This document shows, one piece after another, positions 12,770-23,449 of a stretch of 64,000 nucleotides of DNA (positions within the stretch are counted from its first letter, which is position 1; every line of letters starts with the position of its first letter). The translations under genes and the position numbers were made by a program. The DNA is from Ilex aquifolium (lineage: Eukaryota > Streptophyta > Magnoliopsida > Aquifoliales > Aquifoliaceae), in the NCBI GenBank assembly GCA_951799425.1, contig OX637391.1, forward strand, positions 11,294,551 to 11,358,550. The letters are read 5' to 3'. Under the pieces are notes generated by a model, which worked only from the letters and a program-made list of their open reading frames with translations, was not told the DNA's origin and did no database searches.

Positions 12770-13972
12770 TCAGGAGATTGTCTGAATTTCTCCGAGGGGT
12801 TGTTGGCATTCTCTGTCGTCCTGGTCCCGGCCAGGTGGCGGGGCTTGTCCTTTGTTAGCAACGTACTGCCTCAACTGGCCACGTTGTATGAGCTCCTCGA
12901 TCTGCCTTTTAAGATCAAAGCAGTCGTCAGTATCATGGTTGTGGTCGCAGTGAAAGGGACAGTACTTGTTTAGGCTCCTTCGGTTTGGGGCGGTCTTCAT
13001 CTTTTCTAGCCAACATACTGTAGGATCATCCTGTATTTGGAACAGGATATGCTCCACGGAAGCATTGAGCTGCGTGAAGGCTTGCCGCTCTCTCAGAGGC
13101 GAGGGACCAAGGCGGTCCTTGACAAAGATTCTATCTGTCATATTTCTTTTGTTCTTCGCCTCCCACTTGTCTTCGCAGGTGTCCTTCCTTTTCTCCCCCC
13201 CATGGGAGGACTCATCTCGTCTGGCCTTGGTGACATCATCGGCGTTCATGTACTTTTGTGCCCTCGACAACAACTTAGGCATGCTAGAGGACGGCTTCTT
13301 GAGGACGGAGAACATAAAACTAGAGGAGCGCAGACCAGCAATAAAGGAGGCCAGGGCTACCTTATCGTCTGGCTCCTCGATTTGGAGAGCCTCCTTGTTG
13401 AAACGAGCGAGGTAGCTTCTAAGACTTTCATCCCTGTCCTGCTTGATGGTGAGCAGGTGGTTAACAAACTTCTGATGCCAGCGTCCCCCAATGAAGTGGG
13501 AGACAAAAGACCTGCTTAACTCCGCGAATGAGTGAATAGTGGAGGGTTTGATTTTGGTGAACCATTGATGAGCAGACCTCTTTAAGGTGGCGGGGAAGGC
13601 TCTACACATGATCTCATCAGGCACGTTGTGGAGTTGCATGAGAGATTTGTAGGTATCAAGGTGGTCCAGGGGGTCTTTGGTACCATCGAAGATCTTGATG
13701 ACAGACATCTTGAACTTCGAGGGTAGAGGGTAATTAACAATATCCGTAATAAACGGGGTATCAGTGCGCCTTACCAGGTAGTCTACGATCTCGGGCGCCT
13801 GTGCTTTGATGACATTGAGGGCATCACCAAGTTGGTTTTTCACCGCTCTGATTTTTTTCGTCCCATTGGTTTGGGACATCCTCCGTCGAGTTGTGGTGGT
13901 ATTGGCTTCCATGATCGGCATATTGACTTTCTCCTTCGTCCTCATGCGCATGTACATGAGGAGGGAGAACAT
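12770..13972 (-). CDS. Gag of the gag-only element
   Basis: A 400-residue retrotransposon Gag polyprotein, the structural protein that packages element RNA. The middle has the Retrotrans_gag fold signature: PLPSKFKMSVIKIFDGTKD, then a tryptophan-phenylalanine centre AHQWFTKIKPSTIHSF and RSYLARFNKEALQI. The C-terminal part has KYCPFHCDHNHDTDDC, the histidine-rich knuckle typical of plant gypsy Gag, followed by LKRQIEELIQRGQLR. The next in-frame methionines lie a few residues inside the first, so the start is uncertain by about 20 residues. It is the only coding region of the element, so mobility would need enzymes from a relative. Confidence 0.8.
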   Translation of the reverse strand: MFSLLMYMRMRTKEKVNMPIMEANTTTTRRRMSQTNGTKKIRAVKNQLGDALNVIKAQAPEIVDYLVRRTDTPFITDIVNYPLPSKFKMSVIKIFDGTKDPLDHLDTYKSLMQLHNVPDEIMCRAFPATLKRSAHQWFTKIKPSTIHSFAELSRSFVSHFIGGRWHQKFVNHLLTIKQDRDESLRSYLARFNKEALQIEEPDDKVALASFIAGLRSSSFMFSVLKKPSSSMPKLLSRAQKYMNADDVTKARRDESSHGGEKRKDTCEDKWEAKNKRNMTDRIFVKDRLGPSPLRERQAFTQLNASVEHILFQIQDDPTVCWLEKMKTAPNRRSLNKYCPFHCDHNHDTDDCFDLKRQIEELIQRGQLRQYVANKGQAPPPGRDQDDRECQQPLGEIQTIS

Positions 13973-14399
13973 GTGAGCTCCCTGCGCACTGAGGAGGGAC
14001 TACTGGGTGAGGGGAGCCCGGGCATGTCCCCGGGGCGTTCTGGCGAGGGGCCCCGTGGTGGGGGGCTGCATGGCGCCCAGAGGGGACAGGTTGTTGCACC
14101 TCTCCTGTTAGAGGGTGTGGGGCTCCTCCTTTGGGCTGAGAGGCGACGCCTCCCTGGGCGAGCATCAACTGACTGATCTACTGGTTCTATTTTACCAGTA
14201 GCTGCATGGTCTGTAAGAGTTGTTGCCCGGCGACAGGAGTCGCATCAGTAGACGGTTCCGAGGGTGCGAGGGGAGGCGGTACCTCCTCTCGGGGGGCCGG
14301 GTTGTTGTCTCCCGGTTGTTGACTCATCGACCTGGTCGTGATGGCCATGAAATAACAAGGTAGTAGAAGACTTAGTCGTTCCCACAGACGGCGCCAAAC

Positions 14400-14952
14400 T
14401 GATGATGCATAAAACTATCTCGTGCAAGATCAACAGTCGAGTATATGATGAGATGCAATTAATGAATAATAAGTAAATAAATCAATGGCAAAACAGTAAA
14501 TAATGAGTCAACACAAATATATATAATTGTTTAGTCCGGGTGACCTACTCCACTCTCGGGAAACGGCAGCGGTGGCCGAAAATCTTTATTGATGAATAAA
14601 ATAACCGGGAGAATTACAATGGTTAGGGGAGAGAGACTTGGTGTGTAGGGAGGTGTAGAGATGTTGTGAGATCTCAAGATGTGTCTCTCCATGTGGAGAG
14701 AACTTACAATATATAAGTTTGGTGAGGCGGTGACGTGAAAGAGATGATACTACTTCTTTGGTAAATACAATTAAGGTAGGATTTGGTCTCTATGAGTGTG
14801 TATCCCGATACTCTCCGCCATGCGCTTTTATCTTCTCGGACTCCCTGGATCCTGAACTGGGTCGGATTGATAAAGTGGGTCTGGACCGCCTTTTAGCTGA
14901 CTTGAACTGAATTGATTTATTGGGTCTGGTCCAATTAATTTTGGGCTCATCA
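14400..14952 (-). repeat. 5' LTR of the gag-only element
   Basis: It starts TGATGATGCATAAAACTA and ends GGGCTCATCA on the plus strand, followed by GTTTG. The primer-binding region lies directly left of it (about 14381-14399, complement of TTTGGCGCCGTCTGTGGG). Confidence 0.85.
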
Positions 14953-15410
14953 GTTTGTATCGTGATATAGGGTACACTAGGCGTACATGGCATGCGAAAA
15001 ATGATTTAGTATACTCCGCCATATGAAAGCTCTTAGTGATTGAAATATATAATATATTTGATTTTCTCATCTGCCCGCAAATTGCACAAGTTGCCACAAT
15101 GGTAAAAAATATAGAAAATAAAAGTTTTTTGAGCTTATTTTTTTGTGTAACGTTATTTTTCATCACAGTTTTGATATTTTGTTTAATGATTTCTCATTCC
15201 TGCTACAGGACATTTATATTAGAAAATAAAGTCCATGGTTGCTTATTCCTTCTTCATGGTTGCAGTTCACTGTGATACTGGTTCATACAATAAGTTCTAG
15301 AATTTGATGCCTACTTTTTTTCGGTTTGTTTTTCTGGATCCATTCAATATCCTGTGCTATCTTTTGAATTTTACTTCAAGAGTAAGAATAGATGGATATA
15401 TTTCAAGTTT

Positions 15411-15444
15411 ACACTAGGCCTTGCATTGCACAAGGTCCTACTAG
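15411..15444 (+). mobile_element. 3' end of another Helitron
   Basis: A CCTTG-CATTGCA-CAAGG hairpin (15419-15435) is followed by TCCTACTAG and then T, the Helitron 3' pattern. Its 5' end was not found. The body may be the sequence on both sides of the gag-only element (about 9240-9478 and 14953-15410), which would place that LTR element inside a Helitron. Confidence 0.5.
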
Positions 15445-15785
15445 TACGTGTGTATATATATATATATACTAGTAATGCACCACGTACGTTACACATGAAT
15501 AATTTTCGTATACAAAATATTAATAAAAAGTATTAGGTATGTGTGTACATACATTAAATTTTATTAAAATTATATTTTTATCGCTCGTAATATATTATAG
15601 AATTCAAAAAATATTATATGTTCCCAGTGATTCGTTGTTCTAATTATAAGAAAAAAAAATAATTCATTTGAAATTTGATTAAGTTTCAATATATAATTCA
15701 TTGGATAAAATAAAAATAATTGTCAATATTTTAATCAATACTTACTATAATTAAAAATTAGTTAGGTCAATGGGGATAAAATATA

Positions 15786-16104
15786 GGGTTAATAACATTT
15801 TTCTTCTCCAAAGTATACATTTTTTGTTAGTTTAGTTCTCAATATATAAATTTTATCAATTTGATCTCTAAAATATTCAATTCTTCTTTAAATGTTCCCT
15901 AACCAGAGGGTCTATTAAGTTTTTTGACGGAAGTGACCACATGTCATTCCGTCCGATAGTATTACGTGACTAGCACGTGATCACTTCTATGAAAAACTTA
16001 ATAGATTTTTTATGTATGGATCATTTAAACATTAACTAAACACTTTATGAACCAAATTAATAAAATTGATACAATATTTCAGGAACTAAAAGTACTATTA
16101 ACCC
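15786..16104. mobile_element. Mutator-like MITE with 9-bp target duplication
   Basis: The ends are GGGTTAATAACATTTTT on the left and, reverse-complemented, GGGTTAATAGTACTTTTAG on the right. The 9-bp direct repeat TAAAATATA flanks it (15777-15785 and 16105-16113). A 9-bp duplication is characteristic of Mutator-like elements. No transposase is present. Confidence 0.75.
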
Positions 16105-16174
16105 TAAAATATAATATATTATTCTATAATATATATATATATATTCATTTTAAAACATTTAAGTCATTTTTCTA

Positions 16175-16490
16175 TTGTTTACATAGATGACATTCTCATC
16201 TTTAGTAAATCCATAGAAGAACATTGGAAACATCTTAATGCATTTACTGAAACTATTAAGCATAATGGTTTAGTCATTTCTGCTAGCAAAATTAAATTAT
16301 TCCAAACCTCTGTCAGGTTCTTAGGTTATGACATTCAGCAGTCTACCATAGTCCCTATTAGTAGGTCTATCAATTTTGCTGATAAATTCCCTGATGAAAT
16401 CCTTGACAAAACCCAATTACAAAGATTCCTTGGATCTCTCAATTATGTTTCAGATTTCTATCAAAATTTGTTACTCATTCACCAGGCCCT
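16175..16490 (+). pseudogene. Pararetroviral reverse transcriptase piece
   Basis: The sequence encodes VYIDDILIFSKSIEEHW, with the YxDD active-site motif of reverse transcriptase, followed by NGLVISASKIKLFQTSVRFL and QLQRFLGSLNYVSDFY, all typical of caulimovirid and gypsy polymerases. It is only a piece of the viral enzyme and joins directly to the next ORF. Fossil. Confidence 0.75.
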
Positions 16491-16499
16491 TCTAGTGCC

Positions 16500-17783
16500 T
16501 TGGCCATAACAAACAGATTCACCCCATTAGGTAGACCAGTTGGCCCACTAAGCCGACTTATTCAGCCTACCATTGTCAATCCACCTACATTCTCCCAAAT
16601 GGCCCAACAGCCACCTCCATCAACCAGTCTCCTGTCTGATCCATTTTCCACTTCTGGACCTGTAACCCAAATTCCTACAGGACCAAGATTTGATTATATC
16701 AACAAAAGCCCAATAACTAATATCTTTGCTATTGAACCAGCCCATGCTCATTTGGCTGATCCAAATAATCCAATTAATTTAATCAATGCCTATCTTGGTG
16801 AAGGATGGAGTTTTGTTCCAGCCCATCCAGCTAAAACCTTTGTCTTTTACCAAGATATTCTATTTTTCACTCAGTCCATTTTTATCAAACCAATTCCTGA
16901 TAAAAATGACCCATCCAAAGCCATTTACCATTCCTTATTCATCAAGAAACTTTGGTCCACCAAAGATTGGGGCTCACACCCTTCTTCACTCCGTGAACTC
17001 CCTGGACACAGTGTGCGGTTCAATTACTATGACTACATTGAGTCATGGACCAAACTCTTACTCTATCAAGATGAGTCTTTGGCTCATTCTTGGTTCATCC
17101 AATTTGACAAGAATTTCAGTGACCAGATTCCTTCCTGGTTTGAAAGGTGGTGGCATGTTCATGGCCCCATCCCTGGAATTCTTCCCAAGGATCTTCATGA
17201 TCAATTCACCTACTTCTCATCTGCTTTTACTCCTAGTACACAGCAGTCCTCATTTCCCATTCCTATTTTTCTAACATTTTTCTGCAGGTACAAGATATCA
17301 TGGATTTGCAGATGGCAATGGAAAATAAGTAATCATCATGTTTGCAGACAGTATTCTGTGAAATGGTGGCCCAAATATCAATATCAATCTATTATTGATA
17401 CCATCCAAAGAGAATATCCTGTCAGGATCCCAGCTCCGCAAGAGGCTCCGATTCCTTTGATGCCGTCTACTCCGGCAAATCAAACCATGCCAAATCTCAG
17501 AATTTCTACAATAATGGACAAGCAGCCTGCGACTGAAAGCTCATCCAGACCCAAGATCAAAAAGTCCATCTCTAAGGACTCAATTGCACAGGCACCAACT
17601 CCAGCCCAACTCCTCAAGATGGCCCAAGACTTAATTGAGCAAGCCCAAGCAGCTTCCAATAATTCCAGGTCTTCACCATCTTCAGAAGGATCCGTTACTC
17701 CATCCATGGACCCGTTTCAGGATGCTCAGGACCCATATGCCGGTTATGATGACTTGGACCCAACCGATTTGGCCAGTCCGTGA
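16500..17783 (+). pseudogene. Pararetroviral ORF of unknown function
   Basis: A 427-residue frame starting MAITNRFTPLGRPVGPL. It has a proline-rich N-terminus (1-70), a central globular region with many aromatic residues (about 80-240, for example SWFERWWHVHGPIPGIL), and a C-terminal part rich in Ser, Gln and Ala with a coiled-coil-like stretch (QLLKMAQDLIEQAQAAS). I have no function for it. Its position after the polymerase piece and beside protease and movement-protein blocks places it in the virus; florendoviruses carry a second ORF of unknown role, which it may represent. Confidence 0.55.
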
Positions 17784-18172
17784 TCCTTATCCTTACCTGT
17801 GATGGCTTCAATCACTACTGTCAATAATGACAGAAAAGCTGTCCGTCACATGTAATGCTAAGAATATCACATGGCTACCCACTATTCAGTAGCCTTTCTA
17901 CCTTGAAATGACTTTTCCCCTCAGTAAAAGCATTTCACTTATCTTTCCCACCGAAAGTTTGATTCTCAGACAAACCATGACCCACAAGTTCAGTTTGTCA
18001 ACATTTAACCAGAGTAAAAGACTTTTACCTCTCCTTTTCCACCAAAAGCAGAGTTACCTATGCCTCTAACATTGGTTATGGTGGTATTCTAAAAAATCAG
18101 GTAAAATGTCTAAATGGCTTACGGCAAGTAAAAATTCACAAAGATCTTGCGGAAAAATTAAGTTTTTTATCC

Positions 18173-18787
18173 ATGTCCCCAAACAACCTTGACCATGATT
18201 CTCAAGGTGAACAATCTGATGATAAATCTGAAACTTCAACTAAGACACGTTCTCAGTGGATACCAGCAACCTCCACCTGCGGTGTGGAATCCTCTGGTTT
18301 AACGAAGCTGCCATCTCATGATGAGTGTCTACCAATTAATGATCAGATTAATTCAATCAAAGAAATTAAATTACAAAAATGGTATTTCCAAATAAAACTC
18401 ATAATTAGTGATGATTTTATTCTCAATACTATTGCACTTATCGACACAGGTGCAGATGTCAATTGTATCCAGGAAGGATTAATTCCAACAAAGTTTTATG
18501 AAAAAACTATGCACCAACTAAGATCTGCTAATGGCAGTAAAATGAATGTTGAATATAAATTACCTAAGGCTCATATCTGCCAAGACAATGTTTGTTTTAA
18601 AACATCTTTTATCCTTGTTAAAGATATGACTGATGAAGTAATTTTAGGATTACCTTTTATTTATCTATTAACTCCATTCACAATAGATAATGAAAGTTTA
18701 TCCACTCAACCCTTGAATCAATCTGTAAAATTCAAATTTCTTCTCAAACCTGAAGTAAAAGATTTAAGGCTACTTAAGGTGATATAA
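18173..18787 (+). pseudogene. Pararetroviral aspartic protease block, copy 1
   Basis: The frame contains IALIDTGADVNCIQEGLIP, the retropepsin active-site motif DTGA, and then DEVILGLPFIYLLTPFTI, the second conserved protease strand (ILGLPF). In the viral polyprotein this enzyme cuts capsid from polymerase. The N-terminal part is an acidic, serine-rich linker. The first 340 bp recur at 21103-21440. Fossil. Confidence 0.75.
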
Positions 18788-19323
18788 CTGATTTAGAAAA
18801 TGATATTGATTCAATTGTCCTTATTTATAGAATTTATTATAAGTGTCTAAAAACCAATTTGAATGTGAATGCTTTACAAAGAAGTCCCAAAGATACAACT
18901 CTTTTGATGGAACCTAGCACTTCTAATGCTAATATTCAAGTCCCTAAAAGAATTCATTGGAAAGATATTACATTACCAACAAAATGGTTAATCCAAAACC
19001 CTAATTATAAACCTGAGTCTGAAGAAACAGAATCTGACTTAGAAATGGTTAGGCAATTTAATGATGGAAGTGTGGAAATCTCCTTTAATAATGCTAGAAC
19101 ACATTCTAGTAGGATTTCAGGATCACACTATAATAAACCTTTAATAATCAATGAAGGTAGAAAATCTGAATCTCATTCCAGAATCTCCCAGAGAGATAAA
19201 GAAATTGAAGATGAAATACAACAAAGGTTTAAAGATTTAAAATTAAAGATGAAAGGGGTAGATAATGAATCCTCTCCCCAACTGAGTAAACCTATGTATA
19301 CTCATTATAAGAATTCAAAATAA
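18780..19323 (+). repeat. Duplicated movement-protein/capsid linker block, copy 1
   Basis: Nearly identical to 19662-20198, with about two differences in roughly 537 bp. It encodes the region between the movement-protein core and the capsid (ITLPTKWLIQNPNYKPE and an acidic tail), so it is a duplicated slice of the viral genome and not a gene by itself. Confidence 0.8.
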
Positions 19324-19436
19324 AAACTATTGAACAAATTCATCCTTTAAAAAGGATCGGTGAATCTCATCAGTTATTAAAAATTGAAAATTTAGAAAAA
19401 TATAAATCTGAAGGATTTAATTTCATTCATTTAGGA

Positions 19437-21158
19437 TTGGTCCAAGTAGCTATTAAACCCTTAATAACTACTGGGAAAAATTCTGCTATTCTGTTAACAC
19501 TATGTGATGGCAGGTTCAGAACTTTTCAACCAAGCCTACTGGGCATGATGCAAGCAGGTTTGCATAACGGTCCAGTTTATTTTAATTGCTATCCTGATTT
19601 TACTCTCAGTCTTAGAGACAAAAATACTGTTAAAGCCCTCACCTTAGGAATCAATCTTACAGGTGATATAACTGATTTAGAAAATGATATTGATTCAATT
19701 GTCCTTATTTATAGAATTTATTATAAGTGTCTAAAAACCAATTTGAATGTGAATGCTTTACAAAGAAGTCCCAAAGATACAACTCTTTTGATGGAACCTA
19801 GCACTTCTAATGCTAATATTCAGGTCCCTAAAAGAATTCATTGGAAAGATATTACATTACCAACAAAATGGTTAATCCAAAACCCTAATTATAAACCTGA
19901 GTCAGAAGAAACAGAATCTGACTTAGAAATGGTTAGGCAATTTAATGATGGAAGTGTGGAAATCTCCTTTAATAATGCTAGAACACATTCTAGTAGGATT
20001 TCAGGATCACACTATAATAAACCTTTAATAATCAATGAAGGTAGAAAATCTGAATCTCATTCCAGAATCTCCCAGAGAGATAAAGAAATTGAAGATGAAA
20101 TACAACAAAGGTTTAAAGATTTAAAATTAAAGATGAAAGGGGTAGATAATGAATCCTCTCCCCAACTGAGTAAACCTATGTATACTCATTATAAGTTTAC
20201 ACCAATAAACACATCTAGATTCAAAGAAGAAGAAGAAAAAGAAGATGATTTTACTCCATCTCCTACTATTTCTGCAACTCCTTCTGATTTTCAAAGTCAT
20301 AAACCTAATTTAGATCATCAATTATATGTTATAACTAAAGATTCTAATGTTTTATTTTTTCCTGATATGGCAAAATTACAAAAAAATATGAGAGCTAATA
20401 AAATTAGAAATAAAGAATTTTCTAAAAATTTTGACCCTAAACAACAACAAAAAATAATGATCCAATGGATTAAACTAATGCATAAATTAGAATCTGAAAT
20501 AGAATTTTTCGATTTTTTTGACTCTTGTCATAAAGATTTAAAAGTAATTACAAAACATAAATGGAAAACGACTGATTCTGGCACAGTTTCTTCTAGTCAT
20601 CCTCCAGCACAAACTTTTACTTTTAATATTGCTAATAAAGATGTTTTTGCTACACCTTTCAAAATTCCCTCTGATGAATCTGAAAAGCAAACTACTGATC
20701 AAGCTATGCTTGTAAAATTTGAAAAGAAAGTTGTTGAACAAAATAATTTTACCAACCAAAGCCTAATTACTATAGGAAAACAGTTGGACAAAATTGAAAC
20801 CAAAATTGAAACTTCTTCTAGTAAGAAAGTAGAAAAGTCTCTAATCCACTTACCTGAAGATAGAACAAATTTAGGAATCTCAGACCAACTCAGAATTGCT
20901 AAGATTGACCAGTTATTTAAAAAGTTAAATCCTTCTCAAGAAGAAGCACAAACTGCAACTTCCAGAATAACTGTAATTAATCAAGATTCTGACTCTGAAA
21001 CTGAAACTTCCATATCTTCCTCAGATGAAGATATTAAAATCTTGGAAACACAATTCACAGATAATTTAACTATATCTGACCCTATTTCCAAAATTAGCCA
21101 AAGACAAAGATCTTGCGGAAAAATTAAGTTTTTTATCCATGTCCCCAAACAACCTTGA
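19437..21158 (+). pseudogene. Pararetroviral movement protein and capsid-like region
   Basis: A long frame of 573 residues. The first 80 (VAIKPLITTGKNSAILLTLC, then RFRTFQPSLLGMMQAGL and GPVYFNCYPDFTLSL) match the 30K-type movement protein of Caulimoviridae, which opens plasmodesmata for spread. The frame starts inside that domain, since VQVAIKPL is not a natural N-terminus. Residues about 280-430 form a charged, helical region where the capsid would begin, and 520-570 form the acidic linker before the protease (SDSETETSISSSDEDIK). Fossil. Confidence 0.7.
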
Positions 21159-21441
21159 CCATGATTCTCAAGGTGAACAATCTGATGATAAATCTGAAAC
21201 TTCAACTAAGACACGTTCTCAGTGGATACCAGCAACCTCCACCTGCGGTGTGGAATCCTCTGGTTTAACGAAGCTGCCATCTCATGATGAGTGTCTACCA
21301 ATTAATGATCAGATTAATTCAATCAAAGAAATTAAATTACAAAAATGGTATTTCCAAATAAAACTCATAATTAGTGATGATTTTATTCTCAATACTATTG
21401 CACTTATCGACACAGGTGCAGATGTCAATTGTATCCAGGAA

Positions 21442-21550
21442 TAGTTTAATCCATTGGATCATTATTTTTTGTTGTTGTTTAGGGTCAAAATTTTTAGAAA
21501 ATTTTGACCCTAAACAACAACAAAAAATAATGATCCAATGGATTAAACTA
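21442..21550. repeat. Perfect palindrome with 53-bp arms
   Basis: Left arm 21442-21494 and right arm 21498-21550 are exact reverse complements, separated by the three bases TAG. The right arm is the start of a duplicated viral block (copy of 20430 onward); the left arm is the same sequence inverted. It lies at the junction where the second protease copy ends. Confidence 0.9.
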
Positions 21551-22744
21551 ATGCATAAATTAGAATCTGAAATAGAATTTTTCGATTTTTTTGACTCTTG
21601 GCATAAAGATTTAAAAGTAATTACAAAACATAAATGGAAAACGACTGATTCTGGCACAGTTTCTTCTAGTCATCCTCCAGCACAAACTTTTACTTTTAAT
21701 ATTGCTAATAAAGATGTATTTTTTGACCTGCTGAACAACAGAAGTATGTTCAGACGTCCATGGAATAGGATTGTCTTTAAGCCTACCATAAAGAGGTTTG
21801 ACAATTTGTCTAAGATTTTGATATATATTTTAAATAATACTAAAATTCTAAAATTCAAGTTTTCTTAAAAATATATTATAATTTTTTTATACAAACTCTT
21901 AATAAAATATGAAAAGTTTACTGTGAGTGAAGAATTATGTTAATTTAACATAAATTATTAAAAAAAACTACGTAAAAGATTATTTTTTATCTTAAAAATG
22001 AAATGGTTGAAATTTTGGATAAAAAAATACATATATGTAAGGATAATGTTATCATTATATTTAAAGTGAGTAATATTTAATTGATGAAATTTTTGAAAAT
22101 TTTTTGAACGTTTTATTGAAAACTATAGTAATGCATATATTTTTTAAGGGTAATGTAGTCAATTAAAAAGTTTCATGGATACTGATATTTATACATAGTA
22201 AATAGAAAATTAAAAACAAATGTTAGGGATAATTTAGAGATTTAAACACATTAGTATATGATGATAATTTAGATATTCAACTATGGAAGGATAATGTGGT
22301 ATTTAAAATTTTTTATAAGAGTAAAATACTAAATTAAAAGTTTTTCATGCTAAGACAAAAGTTTTATTCTTTATTAATAGTACAAATGAAATTTTTCATT
22401 GTAATTTAGATATTTAATTATAGAAGGATATTGTGGTATTTAAAATTTTTTATAAGAGAAAGGTAAAATAGTAAATCAAAATTTTTTCACTTAAGGTACT
22501 TTTATTAATAGTAGTAGTAGCAATATATTTTTCACATCCGAACTGTTCGATTCACTGGTTTTAACTAAAATCGGTCGATTTTACGATTTTTAGACAGTTT
22601 AGTTGAATAGACGGTCTAATTCATAAATCAGACTGGTTTAGACCCCAATTCGACTGATTAGTTCAATCTGATACTGATAAGACTGTTTAACAATACACTA
22701 CATAGAATTGACCACAAAAAATCCTTATTATTAGTAAAAATTGG

Positions 22745-22975
22745 AAGCCTGGCCCAATTGCCATGGTTGCCAAAATCCCACTTAGATGGGCTTATATCAT
22801 ACCACAAGGAGTATGGAATTACAGGCGATCGGGCCCATGGGCTATACGGGCCATCAGCCCAGCCTTAACCCTGAACAACAAAATAAGATTGACCTTTCCC
22901 CCCAAAAATTCACATAATGTTGGAGTCGTGTGTTCACTTCTCACTGCTACAAAGCGAGACGAATAGGGTTTTAGA
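22745..22975 (+). promoter_or_regulatory. Promoter of the small gene: site II and telo-box motifs
   Basis: Within 230 bases there are several TGGGCY/RGCCCA words (GATGGGCTT, GGGCCCATGGGCT, CGGGCCAT, AGCCCAGCC), the site II elements bound by TCP factors, and an AGGGTTTTAG telo-box-like word at about 22965. This pairing is typical of promoters of growth-related and housekeeping plant genes. No clear TATA box. The transcript probably starts near 22930-22980 and may have a 5'-leader intron before the ATG at 23450; I could not fix its borders. Confidence 0.5.
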
Positions 22976-23449
22976 AACCCCAAATTGAAAGCCTAAGAGA
23001 GACAAGTGTCTCCAGTTCTTCAACCAGGCAAGCAATTTCTACGAGATTCATTACTTTTCATAAATTTGATTGATTTTTTCATTACTTTTTGAAATTATTC
23101 CAAGATTTTCTGTATTTACAGTTGTGCCGATGTGATGAATCTTTTATTTTGAATAGGTAGTGTATCCGATTCACCGATCGTTTTTGAGTGATTGGGCATT
23201 AACTGCTTTGGTTTGGTTGTCACTTAATTTTTCATCTAGCTTTCTTGTTTCTGTATATAGGGTTTTCAGAAATTGAATGTGGTACTTGAATGGTTTAGTA
23301 ACAATTCTTCTCTAGGTTTTGCGTACTTATCATTTTGAACCGAGAATTTTGATGAACAACTCTTAATGGGGAAATTCAATATCTGACAGTTCACATTGGG
23401 GACGAGGTTTTTGGCCATTCACTAGTTAAGGTCAAAAAAGCGTAAGAGA

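Larger units (their letters stand above)
9479..14952 (-). mobile_element. Gag-only LTR retrotransposon (Ty3-gypsy type), fossil
   Basis: Two direct repeats of 570 and 553 bp (9479-10048, 14400-14952) begin TGATGATGCA and are flanked by the 5-bp duplication GTTTG (9474-9478 and 14953-14957). The element reads on the minus strand: the primer-binding region next to the right LTR is TTTGGCGCCGTCTGTGGGA in minus-strand sense, common in plant gypsy elements, and a G-rich tract lies next to the left LTR (about 10049-10068). Only gag is recognisable; no protease, integrase or reverse transcriptase was seen, so it fits the terminal-repeat-with-GAG class. By eye the LTRs differ at roughly 9 % of sites, mostly transitions, which suggests an insertion a few million years old under usual plant rates. 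The structure looks whole for a non-autonomous element. Confidence 0.85.
16170..21815 (+). mobile_element. Endogenous pararetrovirus fossil (Caulimoviridae)
   Basis: Plus-strand pieces of a plant pararetrovirus: a reverse-transcriptase piece (YIDDILIFS, about 16175-16480), an ORF of unknown function (16500-17783), an aspartic protease piece (LIDTGADVN), and a movement-protein plus capsid-like region (19437-21158). The order is scrambled relative to a viral genome and several blocks are present twice: 18780-19316 with 19662-20198 (about two differences), 18136-18474 with 21103-21440, and 20430-20645 with 21498-21716. There is also a long perfect palindrome. Florendovirus is my first guess for the genus, from the movement-capsid-protease order and the extra ORF, but this is weak. 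It is broken, with many breaks. High identity between duplicates suggests that the rearrangement is recent relative to the viral decay. Confidence 0.8.
15469..22524 (-). mobile_element. Helitron, minus orientation, heavily interrupted
   Basis: Read on the minus strand, the 3' end is CATGTGTAACGTACGTGG then TGCATTACTAG and T, which matches the 3' end of the Helitron at 9236 base for base in most positions. The 5' end near 22524 reads GCTACTACTACTATTAATAA then AAGTACCTTAAGTGAAAAA and TTTTGATTT, again closely matching the 5' end at 6686; the very first bases have decayed. A second 5'-like copy lies near 22370-22400. The span holds a MITE (15786-16104) and the pararetrovirus fossil (about 16170-21815), so the Helitron itself is only about 1.3 kb of AT-rich sequence. 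No Rep or helicase. Confidence 0.55.

Noticed and set aside
12966-14176. Plus-strand frames of 149, 160 and 114 codons
   Set aside because: They are antisense to the gag frame, which has a clear family match on the minus strand.
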